Made by a program: the position numbers and the translations under genes
Source: Halorientalis litorea
GTDB taxonomy: Archaea > Halobacteriota > Halobacteria > Halobacteriales > Haloarculaceae
DNA: 64,000 bases
Assembly (NCBI RefSeq): GCF_023028225.1
Contig: NZ_CP095482.1
Location: forward strand, 1,426,001-1,490,000
Direction of reading: 5' to 3'
The notes under the pieces: model-generated
Databases searched by the model: none
What the model saw: only the letters and a program-made list of their open reading frames with translations
Told to the model about the DNA's origin: nothing
Part shown: positions 28,401 through 36,295 of the stretch, one piece after another
How the letters are laid out: each line of letters starts with the position of its first letter
Numbering within the stretch: position 1 is the stretch's first letter

Positions 28401-31138
28401 GTGTGTGGAGCCATCCCGAAGACGAGTTCGCCAACGAGGTCCTCGCGGTCGTCGACGTCGTAGTACGGGTCCAGTCTGTAGTAGGATTCGAGCAGGTCGT
28501 CCACGAAGTCGGCGGTCTTGAGCATGTGTTCGGCCGCGCCGTCCGAGAGGACGATGTCTTGGACGTTGAGTTCGACCAGTTGGTCGTCGTGGCGGAGGCG
28601 GTCACCGTCGATGTCCTCGTGGTAGCCCAGTTCCCGGAACTGCTCGGCGGTCACGTCCAGTTCCGCCGGGCGGACCGACGTGACGGGCAGGTCGGTCATG
28701 TCGTAGCGGACCGTGCCGTCCTTGAACGCGGAGACGCCGTGTTTGGCCCGGAGAATCCCCTTCTCGATGGGTTCGGGCACCTTCGCCGCCGAGGACAATC
28801 CCTTGACGCCTTTCACGATGTCGAAGGCGTTCTCGCGTTCGCCGACCGAATCCAGCGCGCGCTGGAACTCCTCGCGCACGGAGACAGTCGTCGTCCGGAC
28901 GGGGGAGGCGAGGGTCTCACAGCGGGGACACTCCGCGCGGCCGGACTCGTCGGGTTCGACTTCCGTGTCACAGTCTCGGCAGACGTAGACGGCGTCGGTG
29001 ACGCCGTTGCACTCGGGACAGCGCGCGTGGTAGGTGCGCGTGCCGCAGTCGGTACACTCCCGGCGGCCGACCTGCACCTCGACTTGGCCGCGGTCGCTCG
29101 CTTCGACGGAGTCGCCCGACGACGCGGCCTTGCTCACGTCGCGCTGGCTGCCACCGGCCTCGCCGATGGGGAAGAGCGTGTGGACTGCCGGGGAGAGTTC
29201 GCGGGACTCGGACTTCTCGGGGCGGCCCATCCGGTTGCCGACGCGGGTCGGCGCGCGTTCCCGGACCTCGAAGGGGGCGACGGCGTTGACGGCGCGAATG
29301 GCGTTCTCGCCGTCGTCGTACTCGCGAGCACTCGTCGGGAGGTCCGCGAGCGTCCACGTCCGGTCGAGGCTCTCGTCGAGACCCAGCGTCCGGACGAGCG
29401 GTTTCCAGTCCGGGACCGTCAGGCGGTCCTCGTGCTGATGGTGTTCGACCAACAGGTGTTCGAGCACCGCGGCGATATCGGCGTCGTCGCGTTCGGGCGA
29501 GCGCGGAATCACGAGGTCACCGGTACTCGCGTCGTCACCCTCCGCGACGGCCGCGCCGTCGGTTTCGGCGACCCGGCCCGCGGCGACTGCGCCCGCGAGC
29601 GCGTCGAACTCCGTGACGGAGATGTCGTGCCAGCAGTAGGTGTAGTTCGGGTGGAGCGGCACGTCGTACTCGGTAGCCCACTCGATGGCCGCCGCGGCGG
29701 TGGGGTCGGTGAGGTCGGTGCGGACGGAATCGCGGAGTGCCTGCACGTCCATCCCGCTGTCCTCTGCGTCCTGTACCCACCACTCGAACGTGTAGGAGGC
29801 GGGGGCCAGCGGGTGGTTGTTCTCGACGAACTCCCCGTAGTTGACCAGATACTCCCCGAGGTCGATAATCTTCTCGACGCCGTTGCGGACTTCGAGGGCC
29901 TCGGCCGGGTCGTCGATGCGGCGCACGTCGCCGTTGGCGAGGCGGACCGTCGGCCCCTCGATGGTGTCGACAGGCACGACACCCGCGGCCTTCCCGGGCC
30001 GTTCGGTCTTTATCTGGGTGCCGGTGGCGAGGAAGTCGTCCACGAGGTGCATCGTCGCGGGGTGGACGCCCGCGGTGGCGAACCCGTGGTTTCGCGAGCG
30101 ACCGTAGCGCAGGCGAAAGCCCCCGGCCTCGCTGGGGTGGGAGAAGACCGGACGGCCCGCGATGAGGTCCCGGAGGAACTTCTTCGACGGGTCGAGGCGT
30201 GGCGGCCTGTCGTCCGGTGTCTCGTCGTCCGCCTCCTCGGTCTCGGCGTCGCCGTCGTCACCGTCGTTCGCCTCCTCGGCCTCGCTCCCTTCGTCTTTGC
30301 CGATGGTCCCGTCGATGAGGTCCTGCAGCCACGGCCACTCGACCTCGTCCAGATTCCGGGTGTAGCGTTGAATCTTCGGGGCCTTCAGCGCGATGCCCTC
30401 CGCGAGGACGAGACACATCCCGCCACGGGCGGCGTTGGTGTCGACCCGGTCGAGGTCACGGTAGCCCGAGACTTCCTCGTCGCCTGTGGCCTCCCCGTCG
30501 AGCATGACGGGCATGTGTTCGGCGATGAACTCGGTCTCTTTCTCCTTGGGTGTGTACTGGAGGCCCGTCTCCTTGTCGTAGAGGTCGATTTCCTCGGCGT
30601 AGCGGCCGATTTCGTCCTCGCGGGCGCGGTAGCCGTCGAGTCCCAACAGGGCGCGAGCGTAGTCGGCGACCAGCACCGAGAGGGCCTGTGCGGTGCCGCC
30701 CGCGGAGCGAATCGGGCCGGCGTAGTAGACGTTGACGAACTCGGAGCCGTCGTCGTTTTGCAGGACCTCCACGCGGTCGATACCCTCGATGGGGGCGGCG
30801 ACGACACCCTCCGTGAGCAGGGCGACGGCGGTCCGGACCGCCCCCTCTATCTTCCCGGCGTCGGTGTCGTAGTCGCCGACGTTCCCCTCGACGAAGTCCG
30901 AGACGAGTTCGAGGGCGGCCTCCTCGCGGCTCATCTCCCCGTCGAGTTCACGGACGCGTTCGGCGACGCCGTCGATGCCGAGGATGTTCTCGACCCGGTC
31001 GGCCATGTCGCGGGCGGCCGGTATCTCCACGTCCGTGGTCGGGTCGCCGCCCCGCTGGCGGGCCTCCCGGGCCACGTCCATGGCGGTGTCGAGTTCGGAT
31101 TCGAGCCGTTCGAAGTAGCGTTCGTCGTCCGGTCGCAT
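25469..31138 (-). CDS. polC: DNA polymerase D large subunit (DP2) with two inteins
   Basis: The catalytic subunit of the archaeal replicative polymerase PolD. The 1,889-residue precursor contains inteins at residues 944-1122 and 1152-1668; removal leaves 1,193 residues, normal for haloarchaeal DP2. Exteins carry the N-terminal domain, an acidic insertion near 283-312, zinc sites (CTDCG, CPEC, CRDCD, CPRC at about 695-740; CLDCG and CRRCGG at about 1808-1828), and the catalytic CDGDEDC at 1123-1129, whose Asp pair binds metal. The ATG at 31138 follows the PPC gene stop with no gap, so they are co-transcribed. The small subunit is at 46942, next to the origin. Activity depends on both splicing events. 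Confidence 0.97.
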   Translation of the reverse strand: MRPDDERYFERLESELDTAMDVAREARQRGGDPTTDVEIPAARDMADRVENILGIDGVAERVRELDGEMSREEAALELVSDFVEGNVGDYDTDAGKIEGAVRTAVALLTEGVVAAPIEGIDRVEVLQNDDGSEFVNVYYAGPIRSAGGTAQALSVLVADYARALLGLDGYRAREDEIGRYAEEIDLYDKETGLQYTPKEKETEFIAEHMPVMLDGEATGDEEVSGYRDLDRVDTNAARGGMCLVLAEGIALKAPKIQRYTRNLDEVEWPWLQDLIDGTIGKDEGSEAEEANDGDDGDAETEEADDETPDDRPPRLDPSKKFLRDLIAGRPVFSHPSEAGGFRLRYGRSRNHGFATAGVHPATMHLVDDFLATGTQIKTERPGKAAGVVPVDTIEGPTVRLANGDVRRIDDPAEALEVRNGVEKIIDLGEYLVNYGEFVENNHPLAPASYTFEWWVQDAEDSGMDVQALRDSVRTDLTDPTAAAAIEWATEYDVPLHPNYTYCWHDISVTEFDALAGAVAAGRVAETDGAAVAEGDDASTGDLVIPRSPERDDADIAAVLEHLLVEHHQHEDRLTVPDWKPLVRTLGLDESLDRTWTLADLPTSAREYDDGENAIRAVNAVAPFEVRERAPTRVGNRMGRPEKSESRELSPAVHTLFPIGEAGGSQRDVSKAASSGDSVEASDRGQVEVQVGRRECTDCGTRTYHARCPECNGVTDAVYVCRDCDTEVEPDESGRAECPRCETLASPVRTTTVSVREEFQRALDSVGERENAFDIVKGVKGLSSAAKVPEPIEKGILRAKHGVSAFKDGTVRYDMTDLPVTSVRPAELDVTAEQFRELGYHEDIDGDRLRHDDQLVELNVQDIVLSDGAAEHMLKTADFVDDLLESYYRLDPYYDVDDREDLVGELVFGMAPHTSAATVGRVVGFTSAAVGYAHPYFHAAKRRNCFHPETEIRHEGANGELQDTAIAQFVESRFDDPETDDFGVEFEEPDEPIRVQSLDDNGNWVRKSVEKVSRHPAPDHLVEVTTETGRSVTVTPDHSMVRFTDRLRTVAAHELELGDSIPVPEHDTTPSHATDSSPAAVDGGVNVEVVDRIEYVPSDVEYTYCLTVADTNRVVANGMATAQCDGDEDCVMLLMDGLLNFSKKYLPDKRGGSVAEDSRLVAVDPDGNTRFLTFEELWSELDSPLEVDGKYRKRTCYDEGWRTYAFDDDHEASLRPIEKAIRYRADDDTTLLNVETQFGRSLEITEHHSLFRYDDGIEEVAGSDLDEGDLVVAPRELDVETRRTIIDVAACVEDPYVVIDDHVEDLLTTAWETTDRSSPTHQAFKSGLAYRLNKGKIPYERLQRILETAGFEAPRTVEIALAGSTDGITRRVEVDEEFAWLLGLFVAEGSTSSVCPTIHNADEDLIDRAAGIIESKLGHEPGRRWSNRAYELRFPAVFREILYDLGFEDSDSYNSSEKVVPECLLHAPRDVALSFLRGFIAGDGSDSSNGNVTTVGFHTTSEEVKDGIVFLLHRFGLVANISERTNRDGNRQDIYTVTVSGGADDNPLHRVLDGDEPYHPKSLVVGIPDALMTIREMDIDGVKQLIPKYLKRRENISLEKLRNIVAELESRSLPDAAADLLADLRPLVAGDLSYLRVKNIDRVDYDGHLYDLQVGGEPIFTANWLYAHNSMDAPLVMSSRIDPSEIDDEAHNVDIMERYPREFYEATREMADPESVADVMTIAEETLGTDEEYTGFRHTHDTSDIALGPDLSAYKTLDDMMKKMNAQLELSRKLRAVDETDVAERVIEYHFLPDIIGNLRAFSRQETRCLDCGTKYRRVPLTGDCRRCGGDMTLTVHHGSVTKYIDTAITVAEEYGAREYTKQRLEILKKSIERVFEDDTNKQSGIGDFM
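26135..27685 (-). mobile_element. Intein 2 of DP2 with LAGLIDADG endonuclease
   Basis: Residues 1152-1668 (517 aa), between DKRGG and SMDAPLV. It starts with Ser (SVAEDSRLVAV) and ends in the canonical HN with Ser at +1, so a serine-type splice is expected. Block B is GRSLEITEHHSLF. Two LAGLIDADG motifs (LLGLFVAEGS and FLRGFIAGDGS) mark an intact homing endonuclease of the DOD type. Block F is in YDGHLYDLQVGGEPIF. The insertion lies 30 codons after the end of intein 1. Base composition looks less GC-rich than the exteins. Confidence 0.95.
27773..28309 (-). mobile_element. Intein 1 of DP2, mini-intein ending in Gln
   Basis: Residues 944-1122 (179 aa), between HAAKRRN and CDGDEDC. It starts with Cys (CFHPETEIR), block B is GRSVTVTPDHSMV, block F is YTYCLTVADTNRVV, and the C-terminus is MATAQ before Cys+1. 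There is no endonuclease domain. The last residue is Gln instead of Asn, and the penultimate is Ala instead of His. A C-terminal Gln is known for the PolII intein of Pyrococcus abyssi at the same site, so splicing is plausible. Confidence 0.95.
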
Positions 31139-31561
31139 CTACAGGGGCCAGAGGTCCAAGTCGGTGGTCTCGTCGTGTGCCCGCTCCAGTTTCGTGTCGA
31201 ACTCGCGGACGTACAGTTCGCCCGCGAACGTCGTGGCCGTGTCGAGGTGCCCCGCGACGACGGAGCCGTCCTCACGCGAGAGCGTCATGTGCGTGTGCGC
31301 GAACCGTTCTCCGTCCAGCCACGAGATGTTCCCGACGGCGGGGACGACCTCGAACGGTTCGTCGAACTCGACGGCCTCGTACTCCTGTCGGCCCTGGTCG
31401 TAGAACAGCAGTGTTGCGTCTCGGACCGCCCCCAGACCGAAGAAAAAGGCGGCGTCGATGTCTTCGGCCGCGGCGAAGTCCTCAATCTGCCCGCGCCAGT
31501 CCCGGCCGTGGTCGAGACGGGCGACGTACTCGCGCATCCCCTCGACTTCGCGGTAATCCAT
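31139..31561 (-). CDS. PPC (DUF296) domain DNA-binding protein
   Basis: A 140-residue single-domain protein of the plant-and-prokaryote-conserved (PPC) family, which forms trimers; some plant members bind AT-rich DNA. Seen: FFFGLGAVRDATLLFYD, VVPAVGNISWLDG and the conserved HTHMTLSREDGSVVAGHL (about residues 89-106) with the His cluster of this fold. The start ATG at 31561 has TATA-like ACTTTTGACC about 28 nt upstream. It directly precedes the PolD large-subunit gene; its TAG stop is followed immediately by the polymerase ATG. A role in replication is possible from context only. Confidence 0.88.
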   Translation of the reverse strand: MDYREVEGMREYVARLDHGRDWRGQIEDFAAAEDIDAAFFFGLGAVRDATLLFYDQGRQEYEAVEFDEPFEVVPAVGNISWLDGERFAHTHMTLSREDGSVVAGHLDTATTFAGELYVREFDTKLERAHDETTDLDLWPL

Positions 31562-31671
31562 ATCGACGGGAACGGGATGCCGGGTCAAAAGTGTGACCGT
31601 CGGGGCGAGTGCCGACGGCTGCGGGGTGACAGAAGTCCCGCGGCTGCTCGGGCGGGGCGTGACGGGGGGCG

Positions 31672-31827
31672 TTACCGCCACTCGGAGAGTGCCGTCGCGC
31701 TCTCGACGGGTGTCGAGACCCACGCGTCGTCGCGGCACGTGTCGGCGATGATGAACTGGTCGCTGTCGACGGAACTCATGGCTTCACACCCCACAGCCGA
31801 GTCGGTTGCGGCAACGTCCGGTGCCAT
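31672..31827 (-). CDS. Small acidic protein, 51 residues
   Basis: Starts MAPDVAATDSAVGCEAMSSV and ends in LSEWR. It is soluble, with QFIIADTCRDDAWVS in the middle and no membrane segment. I chose ATG at 31827 over the in-frame ATG at 31779 because a clear TATATAAA box (31850-31857) lies exactly 27 nt upstream, typical of leaderless genes. Similar short Trp- and Asp-containing proteins exist in haloarchaea, but I cannot name the family securely. It is too short for most gene callers. No role is evident; it is divergent from the CBS gene. Confidence 0.6.
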   Translation of the reverse strand: MAPDVAATDSAVGCEAMSSVDSDQFIIADTCRDDAWVSTPVESATALSEWR

Positions 31828-31849
31828 GTGTGTGAGTGTGACACACGAG

Positions 31850-31857
31850 TATATAAA
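31850..31857 (-). promoter_or_regulatory. TATA box of the 51-residue protein gene
   Basis: TTTATATA on the minus strand, centred 27 nt before the ATG at 31827; one of the strongest TATA matches in the window. Confidence 0.65.
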
Positions 31858-31995
31858 CGTGCCGAATTACTGTGGTTGTTGAATGTGTATCAACTATCAT
31901 CAGGAAGAAAAGCGGGTGCGAGGCACCGGCAGTCGCGAAACACGACGGGGCACCTCGTAGTCCTTTAGTATGTGGGGGGAGCAACTGAAAGCAGT

Positions 31996-32853
31996 ATGAA
32001 AGTCGCAGACGCGATGACGCCACGCTCCGACGTCGTCACCGTGGACGTTCCGGGGACACGGGACGACGTGCTCGAGTACCTGCAGGAGCGGGCGTTCTCG
32101 TCGGTGCCGGTCATCAAGCGGACGGACGAGGGCGAGGAGTTCCGGGGTATCGTCTCCCGGGACGCACTCATCGAGCGGCCGGACGAGGACCAACTCGCCT
32201 TGCTCGTCGAGGAAGTACCGACCACGGGCGTCGACACCGGGATTACCGACGTGGCGACGTTGATGGTCGAGGAGGGTGCGCGACGCATCCCGGTCGTCGG
32301 CGACGGTGACGGCCGCCTCGAAGGTATCGTGACGGTCACCGACGTTATCCGGGCCATCGCCAGCGGCAACGCCGACGGCGACAGCGAAGTCGGCGAGCTG
32401 GCGACCCGGGCGGTCAACAGCGTCTACGTCGGGACGCCCCTCAACGTCGCGGAGCGGGAACTCTCCCACGCGGAAGTGCCGTACGGCGTCGTCCTCGACG
32501 ACGAGGGCGACGTGGACGGCATCATCACCGAAGTGGACATCATCGCGGTCGCACGGGTCGTCGAAGGGGAGGCCGACACCGGCGAGTCCATCGCCGACGA
32601 CGACGACGACTGGAAGTGGGAGTCGGTCAAGGCCGTCGGGAACAGTTACATGCCCACCCGGAACGTCGAAATTCCGACCGAGCCCGTCGGCGAGTTCATG
32701 AGCGGGGACCTCGTGACCGTCTCGAAACACCGGACCGCGCGCGAGGCCGCCCAACTGATGATCGACAACGACATCGAGCAGATTCCGCTCGTGTCGGGCG
32801 ACGACCTCGTGGGCATCGTCGAGGACATGGACCTGCTGAAGGCACTCGCATGA
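31996..32853 (+). CDS. Protein of four CBS domains
   Basis: A 285-residue cytoplasmic protein made of two CBS-domain pairs (about residues 1-130 and 140-285). Repeated signatures include MTPRSDVVTVDV, GARRIPVVGDGDGRLEGIVTVTD and DIEQIPLVSGDDLVGIVEDMD. CBS pairs sense adenine nucleotides. The ATG at 31996 is used because it gives the standard MKVADAMTP start and lies about 30 nt after TCCTTTAG. Its stop overlaps the glycyl-tRNA synthetase start (ATGA), hence co-translation; a functional link is not obvious. Confidence 0.93.
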   Translation: MKVADAMTPRSDVVTVDVPGTRDDVLEYLQERAFSSVPVIKRTDEGEEFRGIVSRDALIERPDEDQLALLVEEVPTTGVDTGITDVATLMVEEGARRIPVVGDGDGRLEGIVTVTDVIRAIASGNADGDSEVGELATRAVNSVYVGTPLNVAERELSHAEVPYGVVLDDEGDVDGIITEVDIIAVARVVEGEADTGESIADDDDDWKWESVKAVGNSYMPTRNVEIPTEPVGEFMSGDLVTVSKHRTAREAAQLMIDNDIEQIPLVSGDDLVGIVEDMDLLKALA

Positions 32854-34592
32854 GCGACGACACCGACCGGCTCACCGAACTGGCGAAGCGACGCGGCATC
32901 TTCTTCCAGTCGAGCGAGGCCTACGGCGGCGTCTCGGGCTTTTACGTCTACGGCCCGGCAGGCGCGACGCTCAAGGAGAACCTGCAGGACGCGTGGCGTG
33001 ACCGGTTCGTCCGGCGCGAGGGTCACATGGAGATAGAGGCCCCCAACGTGATGCCCGAACCCGTCTTCGAGGCGTCGGGCCACCTCGACGGCTTCGACGA
33101 CATGATAGTCGAGTGCCCCGAATGTGGCACGTCCCACCGTGCGGACCACCTCGTCGAGGACAACACCGATATCGAGGAAGCCGAGTCCATCGCCATCGGT
33201 GACATCGAGGACATCATCGCCGAGAACGACCTCGTCTGCCCCGCCTGCGGGACCGAACTCGCGGGCGAATCGGTCGAGGATTTCAACCTCATGTTCGAGA
33301 CGAACATCGGGCCGGGCAGTTCCTCCCCGGGCTATCTCCGCCCCGAGACGGCTCAGGGCATCTTCGTTGAGTTCCCCCGTCTCAAGGAGTACGCGCGCGC
33401 GCAACTCCCCTTCGGCGTCGCGCAGGTCGGCGCGGCCTACCGCAACGAGATTAGTCCCCGGAAGGGACTCGTTCGCCTCAGGGAGTTCGCACAGGCCGAA
33501 CTCGAACACTTCGTCGACCCCGAACGCGACGACCCGCCGCTGGCCGAGGTCGAGGACGTAGAGGTGACGCTGTACTCCGAGGCCCGGCAGGACGACCCGG
33601 ACGGCGAGCCGCTGACGATGACCGTCGAGGAGGCAGTCGCCGAGGGCGTCGTCGGGAGCGACTGGGTGGCCTACTATCTGGGCGTCGCACAGGGCTGGTA
33701 CGAGCGAATCGGCGTCGACATGGACCGCTTCCGCTACCGCCAGCACCGCTCGGGCGAACTCGCCCACTACGCCGCGGACTGCTGGGACGCCGAGGCCGAA
33801 GTCGGCGGGGACTGGATAGAGATTACGGGCTTCGCCTACCGCGGCGACTACGACCTCTCGAAACACGGCGAGTACGCCGACGACGACTTCACCATATTCC
33901 GGCAGTACGACGACCCCGTGACCGTCGAACGGGCGGTCGTCGACCCGGACATGTCCTACCTCGGGCCGGAGTTCGGCGGGGACGCGGGCGCGGTGGCCGA
34001 CGCACTCGAAACGCTGGCCGAACGCGACAGGAGTGCCTTCGAGGGCGAGAGCGTCACCGTCGAGGTGGACGGCGAGTCCTACACCGTCCCGGTCGAGCAG
34101 ACCGGGTTCGCCGTCGAGGAGACCACCGAGTCGGGCGAACACATCACGCCACACGTCGTGGAACCGTCCTTCGGCGTGGACCGGGTGGTGTACACCGTCC
34201 TCGCACACAGCTACCGGACCGACAGCGCGGGTGAGGAGGAAGAACGGACCGTCCTCTCGCTCCCGCCGGAACTCGCGCCGACGACGGTGGCGGTGTTCCC
34301 GCTGATGGACAAGGACGGGTTGGCCGAGCGCGCCCACGAGGTGGCGGAGCGACTGCGCGCCTCGGGGTTCGAGGTAGCTTACGACGACTCGGGGTCCATC
34401 GGCCGCCGCTACCGCCGACAGGACGAGGTGGGGACGCCGTTCTGCGTGACCGTCGACTACGACACGCTGGACGACGACACCGTGACCGTCCGGGACCGGG
34501 ACTCGACGGCACAGGCTCGCATCGCTGTCGACGACCTCCCCGGTCTCGTCGCGGACCTCCGGTCGGGTGAGGCGACAGTGGCCGACCTCTGA
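32850..34592 (+). CDS. glyS: Glycyl-tRNA synthetase
   Basis: Charges tRNA-Gly. The 580-residue class II enzyme is of the archaeal/eukaryotic alpha2 type. Seen: motif 1 region around VYGPAGATLKENL, a zinc-ribbon insertion with CPECG and CPACG (about residues 90-135), motif 2 YRNEISPRKGLVRLREF, motif 3 in VEPSFGVDRVVYTVL, and a C-terminal anticodon-binding domain from about residue 475. It starts at ATG 32850, overlapping the CBS gene stop, and its stop shares one base with the next start (TGATG). Confidence 0.97.
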   Translation: MSDDTDRLTELAKRRGIFFQSSEAYGGVSGFYVYGPAGATLKENLQDAWRDRFVRREGHMEIEAPNVMPEPVFEASGHLDGFDDMIVECPECGTSHRADHLVEDNTDIEEAESIAIGDIEDIIAENDLVCPACGTELAGESVEDFNLMFETNIGPGSSSPGYLRPETAQGIFVEFPRLKEYARAQLPFGVAQVGAAYRNEISPRKGLVRLREFAQAELEHFVDPERDDPPLAEVEDVEVTLYSEARQDDPDGEPLTMTVEEAVAEGVVGSDWVAYYLGVAQGWYERIGVDMDRFRYRQHRSGELAHYAADCWDAEAEVGGDWIEITGFAYRGDYDLSKHGEYADDDFTIFRQYDDPVTVERAVVDPDMSYLGPEFGGDAGAVADALETLAERDRSAFEGESVTVEVDGESYTVPVEQTGFAVEETTESGEHITPHVVEPSFGVDRVVYTVLAHSYRTDSAGEEEERTVLSLPPELAPTTVAVFPLMDKDGLAERAHEVAERLRASGFEVAYDDSGSIGRRYRRQDEVGTPFCVTVDYDTLDDDTVTVRDRDSTAQARIAVDDLPGLVADLRSGEATVADL

Positions 34593-35188
34593 TGGCCAAC
34601 GAGATAGCGCGGCGGCTGGTCCACGCCAGCGGCGCGACGATTCCGGGCCTGTACCTCCTGAACGAGGGGTTTTTCGGCTGGGAGTACCTCGCGTGGGACC
34701 CGTACGTCCGCTACGTGCTACTCGCGGGTGTCGCCATCGCCGTCGTGTTGGAGACCGTCCGGCTGGTCGTCGGTCTCGACTGGATAATCTTCGAGAAACT
34801 CACCCGGGAGTACGAGCAGGACAGCCCCGCGGGCTACGCCATGTACGTCGTCAGCGGGTCGGTGACGGGACTACTCTTCCCGCCGGACGTCGCGGTACCC
34901 GCCATCCTGATGTTGACGCTGGCCGACCCGGTGAGCGGCCTGCTGTCCAGCGGCGAGTTACGGACGGTCAAACGGCCCCACGTCCTCGCGGTCATGTTCG
35001 CGGTGTGTACGGGGCTGGCCGTCCCGTTCGTCACGCTCCCGGCGGCGGTGCTGGGCGGGGTGGCGGCGACGCTCGCCGACGGCGTCAAGCCACAGATTCG
35101 CGGCTACGTCGTCGACGACAACCTCACCATCCCCGTCGTCGCCGCGGTCGCGATGACCGCGGGACTCACCTACCTCCCCGCGCTGTGA
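34592..35188 (+). CDS. Dolichol kinase/CDP-archaeol-like membrane protein
   Basis: A 198-residue integral membrane protein with five to six helices. The segment LADPVSGLLSSGELRTVKRPHVL (about residues 110-132) and LGGVAATLADGVKP resemble the CTP-binding region of the dolichol kinase/phosphatidate cytidylyltransferase superfamily. Haloarchaeal homologs are annotated as dolichol kinase. A role in phosphorylating polyprenols for glycosylation is plausible but unproven. Coupled by a one-base overlap to glyS; the CPBP gene follows after 42 nt. Confidence 0.8.
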   Translation: MANEIARRLVHASGATIPGLYLLNEGFFGWEYLAWDPYVRYVLLAGVAIAVVLETVRLVVGLDWIIFEKLTREYEQDSPAGYAMYVVSGSVTGLLFPPDVAVPAILMLTLADPVSGLLSSGELRTVKRPHVLAVMFAVCTGLAVPFVTLPAAVLGGVAATLADGVKPQIRGYVVDDNLTIPVVAAVAMTAGLTYLPAL

Positions 35189-35230
35189 CGGACCGCCGGA
35201 CTGACCACCCCGGCGACCGACGACTCACAC

Positions 35231-36196
35231 ATGACAACGGAGGGGAGCGTGTTTGGGGTGCTGGTCCGACTCGTCTGGAACCGGGCGGAGCGACGGCCCA
35301 CCGCACCCGTCCGGGTCGTGACCGGTCTCGTCCTCGTGGTCGTCGTCGCCGTCGCCGTGCAACTGGGCTTCGGCGTGGTCCTGTCGGCCGTCGAGTCGGC
35401 GGTAGCGGACAGGCTGGGCGTGTTCGTCGTCTACGCGGGGCTCGGCGGCGGGACGCTCGTGGCCGCGGTGGCCGTCGACCGCCGGACGGTGGCGGACCTC
35501 GGGTTCGGCGTCGACCGGGACTGGTGGCTGGACTTGGCGTTCGGGTTGGCACTGGGTGCGGGACTGATGTCTGGCGTGTTCCTCGTCGCGCTGGGCGCGG
35601 CGTGGATACGCGTTACGGGGACGTTCGTGGCCGACGCCAGCGGGGGCTTCGGCGTGAACTTCCTGTTTCTGGTCGCACTGTTCGTCGCCGTCGGCGTCGT
35701 CGAGGAACTGCTCCTGCGTGGCTGGTTGCTGACGAACCTCGCGGAGGGGTTCGACGGCGTCTGGACGGTCGGGCGACGCGGTGCCGTCGTGCTGGCCGTC
35801 GCGCTCTCCTCGGCCGTGTTCGGTGGTCTCCACGCGACCAATCCGAACGCGACGCTGGCCAGCACGGTCGGTATCACGCTCGCGGGCGTTCTGCTCGCGT
35901 CGGGCTACGTCCTCACCGACGAACTGGCGATTCCGGTCGGGATTCACGTCACGTGGAACCTGTTTCAGGGCGGCGTGTACGGCTTCCCGGTGAGTGGGCT
36001 GGACCTCGGCGTTCGGGTGGTCGCCGTCGCGGAACGCGGCCCCGACCTGTTCACGGGCGGGCGGTTCGGCCCCGAAGCCGGCTTGCTCGGGGTCGGTGCC
36101 GTCGTCCTCGGGACGGGACTCGTTGCCCTCTACGTCCGGTTGCGGACCGGCGGTCTACGGCTCGATACCGGTGTCACAACGCCGGACCTCCGGTGA
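35231..36196 (+). CDS. CPBP-family intramembrane metalloprotease
   Basis: A 321-residue membrane protein of the CPBP/Abi family (Rce1-like glutamic proteases). About eight helices. Active-site motifs: VEELLLRGWL (EExxxR, about residues 156-165), FGGLHATNPN (FxxxH) near 197-206, and IHVTWN near 238-243. All three are intact. Substrates may be prenylated or bacteriocin-like peptides; unknown here. Probably co-transcribed with glyS and the dolichol-kinase-like gene. Confidence 0.9.
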   Translation: MTTEGSVFGVLVRLVWNRAERRPTAPVRVVTGLVLVVVVAVAVQLGFGVVLSAVESAVADRLGVFVVYAGLGGGTLVAAVAVDRRTVADLGFGVDRDWWLDLAFGLALGAGLMSGVFLVALGAAWIRVTGTFVADASGGFGVNFLFLVALFVAVGVVEELLLRGWLLTNLAEGFDGVWTVGRRGAVVLAVALSSAVFGGLHATNPNATLASTVGITLAGVLLASGYVLTDELAIPVGIHVTWNLFQGGVYGFPVSGLDLGVRVVAVAERGPDLFTGGRFGPEAGLLGVGAVVLGTGLVALYVRLRTGGLRLDTGVTTPDLR

Positions 36197-36262
36197 CGGA
36201 CGGGGAGCGGTGACCGTGTGGCGGCACTACCCCGCAGGACCACTTCCGCCGCGGTACGCGAA

Positions 36263-36270
36263 GATTTAGG
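36263..36270 (+). promoter_or_regulatory. TATA-like element of hef
   Basis: GATTTAGG centred 29 nt before the hef ATG at 36296. Confidence 0.5.
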
Positions 36271-36295
36271 CCCGTTCACCGGATAGAGTCGGAGG

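Noticed and set aside
28403-31882. 1,159-codon open frame antisense to the polymerase gene
   Set aside because: A shadow of the DP2 coding strand. The translation has no recognisable domain and crosses three real genes.
31850-31900. TATATAAA read as a promoter for the rightward CBS gene
   Set aside because: It is over 130 nt from the CBS ATG, which has its own TCCTTTAG element; the box fits the leftward small gene at exactly 27 nt.
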